Assembly (NCBI GenBank): GCA_022059125.1 | Contig: JAEUWY010000004.1 | Coordinates: 2,480,001-2,544,000, forward strand | Length of the DNA stretch: 64,000 nt | Source of the DNA: Corynespora cassiicola | Taxonomy: Eukaryota > Ascomycota > Dothideomycetes > Pleosporales > Corynesporascaceae | Reading direction: 5' to 3' | Part shown: positions 48,659 through 59,989 of the stretch, one piece after another | Numbering within the stretch: position 1 is the first letter of the stretch | Layout: each line of letters opens with the position of its first letter | The notes under the pieces: generated by a model | Databases searched by the model: none | The model's input: the letters and a program-made list of their open reading frames with translations, nothing else | What the model was told of the DNA's origin: nothing | Translations under genes and position numbers: made by a program

Positions 48659-50683
48659 ATGGTGTGGCCATCAGACAGACTCAAGAGGGCCTTCCACCGC
48701 CAGCCCCAGGTCGAAGATGCAGATGCCAATCTCGAGTCTAGCAACATTCCCGAGACTTCTAGCTCACCAACTGACCCACCCCAACCCCCAAAACAACTTT
48801 TTGTTCCCTGGCGCCCGTCCTCCGTGTGCAAGTACTGCCGTCTTCTATCTAATCCTCGCGATGAATCACGACGTCCACATCATTCGTATCTCGACTTGAA
48901 GATTTCGGCTGCACGAGGGTGCTCGTTGTGTCAGTATTTCTTCAAGATAATTGACGATAAGCCGAAGGAGAGGGCCGTTTCGAAGCGGCTGCAGTTTGAG
49001 CGCCACGAAGACATCATCACAATGCTCGACTTTACATCGACAGCCATGACATTTGAATGTTTTCTAAACGAGAGCACATTGTTGCCAAACCAAAACCCTC
49101 CTATGAGTAGTATCGATCTATCAGAGAGTACACGGTTTCGAAAAGTTGCGGCGAATCCTGAACTAGATGAATCTTGGGGATTTATCAACCATTGGCTTAC
49201 CAACTGCAGTACTCACCACGAGGAGTGTATCGGCAGGCTGGCAAATCCCAAGGTCTTCCCCACTAGAATACTAGACGTGTCCGAAGATCGTACGCATCTC
49301 GTAATATGGGATCAGAACAGAAAACCTGCTCCATATGCTACATTGAGCTATTGTTGGGGCCGAGGGCCTTTTCAGCCCACTTTGCGGTCAAACATCGAGT
49401 TTCATTTGAATGGTATTGATGAGACAACATTACCAAACACGTTGCGCGATGCGATTAGGGTCACGCGAAAAATGAACGTTCAATACATTTGGATAGATTG
49501 CCTTTGCATCATACAGGACATGGTGGAGGATTGGTCCCGGGAGGCTTCAAGAATGGGCGATTACTACGGGGGAGCGTTTGTCAACATCTCTGCGCTAGGC
49601 AGTCAGGAATCCTTTAAAGGGTTCCTACAAGCACGGAACAACCAGCCCACAGCAGTCCTTAATTCGACCATGGGCATTCGACCTGCCCTTCCTGGATGGA
49701 AGGACGTGTTCCAGAATTCTCCCTTGAGCCAAAGAGCCTGGGTTCTACAAGAGAGGCTCATGTCCAACAGGACTGTGCATTTCGGAGAAAACGAATTGTT
49801 CTGGGAGTGCTCTACAATCTCAGCTCGAGAGAGTAATACTGCTATATACGATTCCAGAGGCCAAACTATCAAATGGGGCGACGAAAACTTCAAACGCGCC
49901 CTTTTGTTTGCAACCGAAGACAAAATGGAGATAATCCATAGCTGGTACACGGTAGTCTTGCAATACTCTCGCCTGCAACTGACGATTCCTCGCGATGTTT
50001 TCCCGGCAATCGCTGGCATCGCGCAAACCTTTCACAAAGCGACGGGGTTTAGGTACATTGCTGGACTGTGGGTCGAAGATATCCACACCGGCCTTCTCTG
50101 GTACCGACGTGGCTTGGAGACGAACGGTCTTTTCAAACACGAGTGGAAGGCACCATCCTGGTCATGGGCATCAATACACGGACCGATAGGTATCTTGTAT
50201 GACATTTCTTCCACACGCATAGAAAGTAGCCTGCAGGCTATGGTAGTCGACGCAAAATCTTCCTTCCAGTCGAATCCATTCGGGGCCATCTTTTCCGCTC
50301 ACCTCACGCTCAGTGCATTTTGCTATCATGTCTGGTACAAAGGCTCCCACGGAGTCCCACCCTTCAACGATCCCTACCTTTCGCAAATTCTCGAGATTTA
50401 TGATTCAAAGGGCTTCATGGTTGGTACTGGCAACCTGGATTATCTTCAAGACCGGTCAGAAGGGAACTTGAAGACGGCAGTTGCAATTATAGTTTGCCAG
50501 AGGAAGCAAGAAGAAGAAGTAATTACCTACTTTCTTCTCGCTTTGCCGCTGACGGGCGACGATGAACTGGGAGAATACCGGCGAATAGGCGTTGGGCAAA
50601 CTGCAGACCCCTACTACGGATCAGTCAACGATGCTGAGGACTCTTTTGTCCTCAGAGAGAGACAAACGATCCGACTCATATGA
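48659..50683 (+). CDS. HET-domain protein
   Basis: A single exon encodes 674 residues. An N-terminal Cys-containing region has VCKYCRLL and ARGCSLCQYF. The HET domain spans about 225-385, with PYATLSYCWGRG, LPNTLRDAIRVTRKMNVQYI, WIDCLCIIQDMVEDW and GAFVNISALGS in order, then the usual downstream block SQRAWVLQERLMSNRTVHFG. HET domains trigger regulated cell death when non-self is sensed during hyphal fusion, or act in related immunity-like responses. No NACHT, ankyrin or WD repeat is fused, so it belongs to the common stand-alone class, whose partners are usually unknown. No frame damage is seen. Confidence 0.92.
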   Translation: MVWPSDRLKRAFHRQPQVEDADANLESSNIPETSSSPTDPPQPPKQLFVPWRPSSVCKYCRLLSNPRDESRRPHHSYLDLKISAARGCSLCQYFFKIIDDKPKERAVSKRLQFERHEDIITMLDFTSTAMTFECFLNESTLLPNQNPPMSSIDLSESTRFRKVAANPELDESWGFINHWLTNCSTHHEECIGRLANPKVFPTRILDVSEDRTHLVIWDQNRKPAPYATLSYCWGRGPFQPTLRSNIEFHLNGIDETTLPNTLRDAIRVTRKMNVQYIWIDCLCIIQDMVEDWSREASRMGDYYGGAFVNISALGSQESFKGFLQARNNQPTAVLNSTMGIRPALPGWKDVFQNSPLSQRAWVLQERLMSNRTVHFGENELFWECSTISARESNTAIYDSRGQTIKWGDENFKRALLFATEDKMEIIHSWYTVVLQYSRLQLTIPRDVFPAIAGIAQTFHKATGFRYIAGLWVEDIHTGLLWYRRGLETNGLFKHEWKAPSWSWASIHGPIGILYDISSTRIESSLQAMVVDAKSSFQSNPFGAIFSAHLTLSAFCYHVWYKGSHGVPPFNDPYLSQILEIYDSKGFMVGTGNLDYLQDRSEGNLKTAVAIIVCQRKQEEEVITYFLLALPLTGDDELGEYRRIGVGQTADPYYGSVNDAEDSFVLRERQTIRLI

Positions 50684-50902
50684 CGAATATATGACCAAGA
50701 GCTCTACAAGGCAATGCCAGTCACGTTGCTCAGACCTAGACCATTGTAAACGCGGCAAATGCCAAAGTTTGTTTTGAGTAAGAACTAGACGATCACGTCC
50801 AACGAATGTAATGACATGGGCGCGAATTGTATACCCGGATATCAATAAACCCGTCTGTTCAATATCTGGCACAGTGATCCCATGGCTCTCAACCGCACAG
50901 GG

Positions 50903-51471
50903 CTACAGCCCACCATGAATGGCAAAAGAAGACAAAATCAATACCAATGCATTCACCAAGGCCCAAACAAAGGGTATCCATGTCGACATTTTAAAGTATC
51001 CAGCCTGATACACAGCACCCAACCTAGTTTCCGTTAGCACCTGTCCAATTAACCTCAGCCCAAGAGGCACACTCACAGTCCACCCACAACACTCCCCGCA
51101 AGCAGCCCCTCGATGCCACCAACGATGGAAAACAGGAGCGGGGCAATCCACATCAACTTCCAGTTCCGCCATTGCACGATGCAGGCCCAGGCAGCGACAA
51201 CGACATGTATGGCGCCAAAGAACAGGAGGGTCCAGATGGTGGTGAAGCGCCAGATGTCGGTGGGGTGGTACAAGTACTGGGGCTCGGCGAGATTGGTCGG
51301 CAGAGGCCAGTAGAGGGAGGGAAAATCAGGAGTCTCGTAGCCCAGCGGCGCAGCGCTGTCGACGCGCTGAATGAAGCTGTCGATGGTCAGAGACATGTCG
51401 AGTCGCGGCGACGGAGGCCGGGGGGTGAAGGGCAATTGTACCTCATTTGGGCAGCATGGCTCGCTCGACAC
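50903..51471 (-). CDS. TMEM170 family membrane protein
   Basis: Two exons, 51077-51471 and 50903-51023, are joined by a 53-base intron (GTGAGT donor, CTAAC branch, ACTAG acceptor) in phase 2, giving 171 residues. Three hydrophobic helices are visible: TTIWTLLFFGAIHVVVAAW, MWIAPLLFSIVGGIEGLLAG and FVWALVNALVLILSSFAI. WRNWKLMW and the GLLAGSVVGGLLGAVYQAGY loop are typical of fungal TMEM170-like proteins. Animal TMEM170A helps shape ER sheets and the nuclear envelope; the fungal role is untested. The start may instead be the inner ATG at 51396. It is divergent from PEX8 across 284 bases. Confidence 0.85.
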
Positions 51472-51755
51472 GCGTAAGGGCGCTGCACAGAGCTGGCTGC
51501 TTGGTCGTGCGCTGCACTACTCTACCACTAGGTTCTGAGTGCGCGGGCGGTTTGACAGTGGACGGGGAACATGACGTTGGCGTATAGGGCTGATCTGAGC
51601 GCGACCTCTCCAGGGACCGACCCGAGCTTCCGCCGACTACCTCGGCGTGCGCGTGCGTGCAGGCATGCGACAGCTCGACTCCAGCCAGCCGTCCCGTCAA
51701 GAGCTTATCGCACATCTACACCACAGTCGCTGCGTGTAGCGCTTCCATTCCGACA
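51472..51755. promoter_or_regulatory. Short bidirectional promoter, TMEM170 gene and PEX8
   Basis: Only 284 bases separate the two start codons, so control elements are probably shared. No specific motif is assigned. Confidence 0.55.
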
Positions 51756-53914
51756 ATGCCGGCAGACCGCCTGCTCTCGACCCTGCTGCGTTCCCTGCAA
51801 ACCTGGACCGACCAGCAGGACACACCTCGGTGCGCACATCGCATCTGTCCCGCTCCCACACTGTACATACTGACTCCGACAGCCTCCTAGGGACCGCGTC
51901 GTCTCTCTTGACCACCCTCGGAAACCCCCACAATCTCAGTCTCCTGACTTCACATCTACTTACTGCGCCTGCGCTTTGGGACCGTCCCGATGGTCTTCGG
52001 ACGCCCCTCCGTCTGCTCTCCGTCTTCCACACCTCGGTCACGACCATTATCAACTACCACAATGATGTGTGGCACAACAAAGCCCCGAAGCTTCTCCCGG
52101 GACAGACCCCTACAGGAGGTGGCCTGTCACTAGATGACTGGATACGCGCAATCGTCGCCGGAGCAGATGATCGAAGTCAGCGATGGAAACACTTGGTCGT
52201 CCTGGGAGGCCTCTTGATCGGTATCGGAAGTTTGGAAGAGCAGGGCATGGACTTGTACTGGGCATCTGGAATGAGGAGGAGGGTAGAAGGAGCCTTGGTG
52301 CGCGCCACAAATCTGTCCCTGGTCGAGGTCAGGGAGAGATCCGAGGCGGATGGCCTTGGAGGACAGACGATAGTCTTGGTGCTGAATCATGCTTTCGGGT
52401 GCCTTTCTCACTCAGAAAGGGCTCAGATTGATTATGATCTCCTACTCCCGGTACTTCTAGGTACTGCGTACTTTTCGAACGAGGGATTCCAATCCGCCTA
52501 CTTCCTGGGAGGCCTCGACTTGGATGTCAAGATGAGGGGAGAGAAACTCGATTGGGACGTCCGGTCTAGTTCCTACAGGCAGGTCGAGGTCATCATGAAC
52601 CGGCCTCTAGTTTCCTCCATGGGTCCTTTGTCTCGACTCATTGCGCATGCCGCGGAAAACGTCAAGGATCCTTGGCTTATCCAGACCATGATGGATGATC
52701 TGGCTAGCTTTGCTCGCGCCCTCACCACACAATGGCGACAAATCAAGCTGTCTGAAGTCGATCCTGCTGAGGAGGCTGCATATATGGAAGAGGCCGCATT
52801 GAACAATTCATTGCCACTTCTCTGGAGATTACTCAAGGCCGCTTTGTTTGCGACGACCATCATTCTGCGGGGTGTGCTGAATCGAATGTTGGGAGATTCA
52901 GTTCTCGCAGGGGATGCGGTGGCTCCCCTCCTTGCATCACAAGCTTTGCACACTCTCCGACACCTCTATTTCATTACCTCTCGCCTCGGGCCAGCCTCCT
53001 TCTCCCAACACACCTTTGCTTACCTGACAGCCATTGACATCCTGTCTGCCTACCCCATGCATTCCGACAAATTCCTCAAGTCTATTGCGCCTCAGCTCCT
53101 GGGCCAGATTCCACGCCATCCTCTCGACCGAATTTTGGATCTCTACTTCCTCAATACCGCCGAGCACTTCTCGCTTGTGCTGTCGCCAGCGACAAATGAG
53201 GAGCTTCTTGTCACTTCAGCTGTGCCTTACCTTGCCGCCGGAGGGAATCGTCACATGCTGCCCATCTTTGAGGCGGCGCATAGCGTTATGCTCGCTGTTT
53301 TGTCAGCACCTCAATCGGCCGATATCACTGCGAAGCATCTCCCATTCTATATTGATGCGCTATTTAGTGTGTTCCCACACAATTTGTCGCCCCGCCAGTT
53401 CCGCCTGGCATTCAAGACACTGATGCGCGTCACGGCACCGCCCTCAGCTCTTTCGGCATCACACCCTGACCTGCCTGCCACTCTCTTGGAGCTTGTATTC
53501 CATCGCGCGCTCAATGCGCCTACCCAGGCGCTACCACCTGACGAGACAACCCTCGCTTTGCAGGGCTCAGATGCTCCGCCTCCCGCTCTATCGGAACAAG
53601 CGGTATTGGCCCTTACTCTGATAGACGCCCTGCCATTCCTTCCGATCCCACTTCTCGAGGAGTGGATGCCGCTATGTGCCGAACTGTTGAACCAAATCAA
53701 TGATGACAATATGCGGGAAGCCGTCAAGCAGAGATATTGGGAAGTGTTGGTGAGCGGAGAAATGGATCCGGAGCGCAGCGGATCGGCTGTTGCCTGGTGG
53801 GGTACAAAAGGCGGAAGAGAAATGGTGCTCTACGGTCGGGAAAGCCATCGGGAAGACATGATGATGAGTGGCGCTCTACCTGCTGAACCTAGAGCAAGGG
53901 AGAGCAAGCTATAA
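51756..53914 (+). CDS. PEX8: Peroxin 8, peroxisomal matrix-protein import factor
   Basis: Two exons, 51756-51829 and 51883-53914, are joined by a 53-base intron (GTGCGC donor, CGACAG acceptor) in phase 2, giving 701 residues. The N terminus MPADRLLSTLLRSLQTWTDQ joins LLGTASSLLTTLGNP, as I recall for fungal Pex8. The body is a helical repeat-like protein with blocks such as IVAGADDRSQRWKHLVVLGG and SAYFLGGLDLDV. The protein ends in SKL, the canonical PTS1, which fits the luminal location of Pex8. There it links docking and RING complexes and helps release cargo from Pex5. Assignment rests on overall similarity and the SKL end; an N-terminal PTS2 is not evident. Confidence 0.85.
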
Positions 53915-54169
53915 GCGACTACGCCGTTGATCACCTCCGCGGAAGCGACTCAGACTGGAGCATTTGCCCTCATCCGATTATTCATTTTCTCGTGGGGTGA
54001 GGTCTGTTTTGAGAGAATTTGTATGGTTATGCAGAGTTCCGCCCCCCTGCCTAACCCTGGTAAGACAAACAAGTCGCGAGAGACACGGCTAAGACAAACG
54101 ACGTCAATAAAACCCTCCTCTGCCGTATGCATGGCCCACAACCCAGCGTTCTGCTCCAGTATATCCCAC

Positions 54170-54921
54170 ATGATGGACCGGTACCAGCCCGATCACGGTG
54201 CTCCTCTCTCTGTATATCATCGCAGATATGACCGGCCAAATCGATCGCCATCCCGAACTCGCAAAGACCGTACCCAGACTACACAAGGCCGTCACCGTCG
54301 TGGCCGCTCCAGGTCTTTGTCCCGTTCGCGTATCGACACCTCTACACAGCTGCCATATCCGGATCCACCCAGCCCTTCAGAAGGCCGTAGGCCTGAAGCC
54401 TACACCGACGGCTACCATCGCCGAGAACGGCATCGCAACAATTCAATCGACGTGTCGCTCCCGAAAAACTTCAAGATACCCTTGACTTGCTTTTTCTGGT
54501 ATTTCAATGGCCGATGCAATAAGCGCGACGAAGACTGTGCATATGCGCATTGGAATACGGGACACTTTGCTGGAGCGCCCATCAGCATACCCACAGCAAA
54601 TGGCGTCGGTATGTAGAGCTTAACGCTGCTCCACCCTCTACCAAGCACTGAGAACGATACACAGAGAGTGTCGCAGGAAAAAAAGCACGCGATTTCACAT
54701 CTGAGCTTCCGCGGCCCTCGGTATATGCATTGGAAGAACGTGAGGAGGCGATAAAAGTGAAGGAACAAGAGCTCGAATCGAGAGAAAGGAATGTCGAAAA
54801 GAGAGAGGAAGACCTAGAAAAGACGACACGGTTAAGGGAAAAGGAGTTTAGACTTCGGGAGAAGAGGCTCACGAGGAAGGAAGAGGCTCTGAGGCATGCT
54901 AATCCGTCTCCCCAAACTTGA
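54170..54921 (+). CDS. CCCH zinc-finger protein with coiled-coil end
   Basis: Two exons, 54170-54608 and 54665-54921, are joined by a 56-base intron (GTATGT donor, CACAG acceptor) in phase 1, giving 231 residues. An Arg/Ser-rich N-terminal region (RRGRSRSLSRSR) precedes one zinc finger of type C-x8-C-x6-C-x3-H, seen in CFFWYFNGRCNKRDEDCAYA followed by H, at about residues 110-135. The second exon encodes a strongly charged Glu/Lys/Arg helix, predicted coiled coil. Single CCCH fingers with RS-like regions occur in RNA-binding proteins, so a role in mRNA metabolism is an inference. The frame is open further upstream (to 53927); I chose the ATG nearest the conserved part, and 54131 is an alternative start. 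Confidence 0.72.
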
Positions 54922-55707
54922 GGAAAAGGGTGCAGTCAATTCTTTTGGCGTGTGCTTTACGACTGTCGACCATGCTGGTAGTATGTCCGTGCTCCGTCAA
55001 CTTATCCATAGCCTGGGCTCTACGGGTTCTACATGGATCGCGTTGCATCTACAATATCACGCCAACACTCGTCACTGTGCGAGCTAAGACGGGATATTAA
55101 TCCATTCACGTAGCTTGTGGGGTTTCCTTCATAGCATGATGCGTTTCACATGTCGCTTCCTATAGAACCTTGATACAGCAGCATACAAGCGCGGCGATTT
55201 CAAGACATGGCGCCCATTTGCATGTACACGATTGTTGTCCACTAGCTCTTAATGATGATAATGTCATGTTCTTCTACTCCTTGGATCCAAACATGTTTCT
55301 CATCGTTCGATTGAATGAATCCTGTCAAAGAAATGATTGGTCTGTTAACCACGCTCCTTTCATCCACCTTGTCAGTGCTCGCCCCGTACACCTGATCTTT
55401 TGAGTTACACCATGCTCGTTGAAAGACGATTCTGGATTCCAATCCTCTGAAGGCAGTATTCTAGAATTTCAGAGTAGAAACATTATCACCTCCGCTCAGA
55501 GACAATTCGATGCATCCGTCGTCTTCGTGCAAGACATCACGACATAGGCCAAACCGAGCACCACGCGTATAAGAATAGCCACAGATTTCAAGAGCTAGCC
55601 TAACACTATGCTCTCCCCATCGATTTGAATGTGGTCACCCACCGATAGCGCATGACACTGAGTCTGAGCAGATTGTGTTTATCTTCATCGCATGCTAAAA
55701 GCTAAGC
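54922..55707. other. Intergenic, 786 bases
   Basis: Between the zinc-finger gene and the peroxiredoxin gene. Frames under 80 codons only; no motif seen. Confidence 0.5.
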
Positions 55708-57648
55708 ATGAGCCAGCTCGGTCGTGTGCGCATTGGTCACCGCGCACCAGACTTCCACTGCGAGGCTGTTGTCAAGGGGGTAATCGAAGGCTAGTATTTT
55801 CCTTTTATCTACATGTTGACATGAGATTTTAACAAAGACACTACAGAAGTCAACATTTCGACCTACATATCGCCCAATAATCCGGCTTGGCTCATCCTTC
55901 TTTTCATACCCGCTGCCTTCTCTTTTGTGTGTCCGACCGAGGTTCTGGCGTTCCAAAACTGTCTGGACGAGTTCAAGGATCGCAACTGCAATGTCGTATT
56001 TGTATCGGTGGATACGAAGCATTCTTTATGGCATTGGCAGAATGTTCCGAGGCAGTATGGTGGCCTGGGCCAAATCGATATTGCGCTTCTTAGTGACGCG
56101 AGTCATAAAGTCAGTAGAGACTACGGGGTATTGATCGAAGAAGAGGGGGTTTGCCTCAGGGGAATGTTTATACTTGATGAAGATGGCATAGTGCAGCAGG
56201 TATGTTTGGTACTCTACAGCCATGAGTTGGACACTAACCAAGCTTGAACAGGTCACGCTCAACAATCTCACAGTCGGCCGTTCAGTCTTAGAGGCTCTTC
56301 GTCTCCTCGAAGCTTTCCAGGCAGTGGCTAAACATGGAGTTCTTTGCCCTGTAGATTGGAAGCCCAGTGACAACGCTGCTGAAACCATCAATGCCATCTC
56401 CAACACGTTGACCGAGTCTTATGACGAGCGACTGGCCAACCTGAAAAAAGAGTTCGGAGACACAGTCGTCACGGATCTAGATGCAAAACATAAGCGCGAA
56501 GCAGAGGGAAAGGGGCATGGAGATCAAGAAGCTGACAATATCAAAAGCCATCGAGGAAGCACTAGCACCGCATCAAGTGGCCAGAGCGGAGTGGTTATCA
56601 TAGCAGAGGACCAAAGTAGCAGTATTGGCTCCAGAACAAACAGTAATCCCACCGCAGTCAACTCACGTTCAGACCCTGGCTCTAGTATCACGGCCTGTTC
56701 TATCGACCCCAAGGACATACCAAACGAGCTACCCAAAGAACCCAGCCCCTCGCCCTCTACAACGGCCACCCTAAGCATCGAATCAAACAGTGTTCCTCCC
56801 AAACCTGTATCCCCAAAATCCCCATTTCACTTCTTCCACTCCTCTGCGCCAGCCAGCTCCAGCTCAACACCGACACCCACCCCGGGTCCAACCCCCCGAA
56901 AACCCCTCCACAGCGGAGCTACCACAGCCCGCCACAGCAGAGGCACGCCATCATCCCCCCTCTCACTCCCCCCATCCTTCTTCACTCCCTAACCCCCCCC
57001 CTCCCTCTCCATCAATCAACCCATCTAACCCACCCCATCCAAACAGGCCACTCCTCTGCCCCCATCCACCCCATCCACCCCGCAAAACACACCTCCTACG
57101 AATCCCGCCGCGGCTCCCACGTCGTCCTCGAATTCGCAGACCCAACATCCTCCCCACAGCGAAAACAGCAGCACAACTACCACCACCACCACCACCACCA
57201 CCACCACCACCACGACGCATCCCGCTCCACGCCCTCCAGCACCGCGTCCTCCCCTGTGCCACCCCCTTCGCGCACGACCAGCCTTCCCATCTCCATGCCC
57301 GTGTCCGCGCCCACCACCACCACCACCGCCACCGCGTCCGCTGCGAGGCTAGCGGGATATCCTAGCGGAGGGGGGAGGAGGGCTACGCCCCCGCCCCCAC
57401 CGCCGGCGTACGGGCGTGCGGGTTTGGCGCAGGGACAGACGGCGGGTTCGGGGGATGGTGGGGTGGGGACGCCGGGGGGGCAGACGCGGTTGCAGGCTAC
57501 GTTTGAGGCGATCAAAAAGATGGGTACGGGGTTGGGGAGTCCGAGGGTGGATTTTAGTCCGAGGAAGGGGGCGAGTGGGGGCGCGGGGGCGGGGGTAGGC
57601 GAGAGCGGGGGATATTTCGATGTTGTGATTGAGGGGGTGGAGGGGTGA
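55708..57648 (+). CDS. 2-Cys peroxiredoxin (AhpC/TSA) with long disordered tail
   Basis: Exons are 55708-55789, 55847-56199, 56252 to either 56885 or 56942, and 57047-57648, giving about 556-575 residues. Exon 1 encodes [20 protein letters not shown]. Its donor must be GC (AAG|GCTAGT) to stay in frame. The peroxidatic Cys lies in [12 protein letters not shown] and the resolving Cys in [11 protein letters not shown]. The core is normal up to about residue 215. It is followed by about 350 residues rich in Ser/Pro/Thr/Gly with a His run and a conserved-looking end, [17 protein letters not shown]. The last intron has either a weak GT donor (56886) or a second GC donor (56943); both keep frame. 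The enzyme reduces peroxides using thioredoxin. The tail has no known function. Confidence 0.82.
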
Positions 57649-57996
57649 TGGTAGAGAGGGATTTCGTTTCGCAGAAAATGGGGGCGAGGTTGTGGTTCAG
57701 TCTTTATTTTTGGCTTTACTCTCTGTCGTTTGGACTGCTCTTTGCTTTGCGGTCGAGGTAGGAGTTTGTTTCTGCATTGATGAAGCTTCAGAATGTTCAT
57801 GTTTACCGCTTGTATCGAGAAGTAAGGCTTGGTGTAAGATGTAATCGTCATTCGCTATTCATCAGGTATATCACGACTCCTCCGACCCTGCGCCTTGGTT
57901 GCAATTCTCAATGACTGGTCAGAATGCACGTTGACCACTCTAGTAGTACATTGTCCTTGCGCCTCCCTGTAATTCAAACGCCGTACTCTGACTCAT

Positions 57997-59548
57997 CTAT
58001 CCGGTGTGGATCTTGAACCTCTGTCTAACAGTCTTGCGGCACATGGGGCACTTGCTCGGTCGCACAGGCAGATGGGTATGCTTTACCGGTATGACTACAT
58101 CAGCACACCACTGACACATGACCATGTGCCCACACGGCACAACGGCAATATCCGCCACCTGCGAGTAGCAGATCTGGCAGGAGAGATTCTTTGTCATTTC
58201 CTCGTCAGTCTTAGGTGCTGGCCGATCAGGCTGGTTGTCCAAATGCAGAACCGGAGGATCAGGATTGCGGTGAGCATGCAGGGCATGGCGAGCTGATGCT
58301 ACAGCCTCCGAGGCGGTACGGAGGCGCGCAAGCTCGGAAGTTATTTGTTCAAGAGAGACGCGGAGGTCGGAGGAGAAGGCCGAAGGGGTAGAAGCAGATG
58401 TTGAGGTGAGCGATGCATTCGATGGAGCGTTAGTTGGAGGGCTGAATCCGGGCCTGTACGTTATAGGGCGAGTGGCGGCCTCGAGCCTGATCAAGCCCGA
58501 ATCAACACTAAAGTCCTCTGCCCCATTGCCATCCCCTCTTCCAGTGTCACGAATTGATGCCTGTGATTCCCGCAAAACGCCCCACATGAGTTGCTCTTCT
58601 ATGTCCCGACGTTCTTGGGTGGAAAGTCCATCGACTGGAGGAGCAGTGGTGTCTCCAGCTGCGCGTCGTTGTTCGGCTTGGCGATAGCGATCCATGGCAC
58701 GGCCATACATGGAAGCCAAAGGCGATTCGTAATCGTCTCGTTGTACGTCTTCGCGGGTTCCAAATACTCTAGCTGCGCGCTCTAGTGCTCGCTGTGCCCG
58801 GCTCGCTGACTGGGCTATGCCTGCGTTGTCTTGTTGCGGTGGCTCCAATGGTGGTGTTGATTCCTGAGCTCCTGAAGTTGCCGATTCCTCGTCTTGCGCT
58901 TCGTCGAGCAGCTGGTCTAACACATCTTCTAGAGATTCCTGTGGCTCTTCTGGGGTCTGCTCCGTAGATGTCGGTTGCTCAAGCCTGAATATGTTCTCAG
59001 GCCTTGTTGCGTCGTTTTCCCTGCCAGCTCGCAATTGATCCAAGGTACGCGGTAGAAATCCGGGGCTGACGTCTCTTAGAGGCTCTCCAATTACTGCAAT
59101 TCGCTGTTCAATGCCTTCTGCATTCTTTACTACCCGATATCCTTGGTGGAATTCGAACCATCGCTCGAGAAAGGGAGCCTGGTCGGGGATGTGAGGAATC
59201 TGGGTTTGCGAGGGTTGGAGCGGGGGGTCCGTTGAAGCAAGGCGGTTGTTCCAGAATTCTGGTACCAAGGTCAACATGTGCTATTTGTTAAATGCGCAGT
59301 ATGTTCATGGCCCCAATTGGAGGGATAAGTTGAGCAAGCTAACCTTTGCAAAACCAGCAATAGCTCTGCCATCGCGTGCCCCGCTGGACGAACCCCACAC
59401 CATCAATATAGACCCTATAGGTCTGCGAATGAGGGCGCTCGTCCGCACAAGCGCAACAGTTCGGAGTCGACGTTAGGCGGCATGATGTCGCAAGCTTGTG
59501 GGGGCAATGAGAGTCTAGGCGGGGACAATCGGCTGTAAGCGTGCCCAT
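57997..59548 (-). CDS. RING-finger protein (C3HC4), probable E3 ligase
   Basis: Two exons, 59344-59548 and 57997-59258, are joined by an 85-base intron (GTTAGC donor, ACCAG acceptor) in phase 1, giving 488 residues. The junction gives YCWFCKEFWNNRLAST. N-terminal blocks VYIDGVGFVQRGTRWQSYCW and FLERWFEFHQGYRVV are conserved in fungal homologues as I recall. An acidic, disordered middle follows. The C-terminal RING reads CQICYSQVADIAVVPCGHMV, then MCQWC and KCPMC. The first 40 residues are doubtful: the ATG at 59482, starting MPPNVDSELLRLCGRAP, looks more family-like but lies in another frame and would need loss of one base near 59435. Target and location are unknown. Confidence 0.82.
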
Positions 59549-59989
59549 GGCGGCTGTGTCGCGGGTAGGCTGCAGTACGGGAGGGTGTGAAAGCCTGTCA
59601 GGTCCTTGGGAGGCTTGAGAGGTTGTCAGGCGATTTGGCGCCCCGCGAAACCAGGAGACTTCAAAAGGGCGCGAAACACGCGAGCCGGTGAAGTCAAAGC
59701 GGCGGAGTTAAGGCGCCTGAATCCGCGGGCGGTAATCGATAAGGCACGTGTCCGCTCCAGCCACACCTGTTGCCTCAGGCAAGACTGACCGGTCCAAAAT
59801 AAAATCTATCAAAGAGTTGTATGACTCTAGCCCTTCTGACATTCACGGCGTGGTATATTGCACAGTCACAAGGCAGCAGTCTAATCTTGGGATATAACCG
59901 CGCCTTCACTGCTTCAACACTCCGCAAATTCGTTCGAGCAGACTGTTCGCCTACCAACTTACCTGACTCACCTCAAAAACCCCGGCAGC
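59549..59989. promoter_or_regulatory. Divergent promoter region, 441 bases
   Basis: Between the start codons of the RING gene and the Nudix gene. No gene or clear motif seen. Confidence 0.5.

Noticed and set aside
57025..57213. Gly/Val-rich minus-strand frames around 57180
   Set aside because: Products of the ACC triplet tract (about 57176-57215) that encodes the His run of the peroxiredoxin tail.
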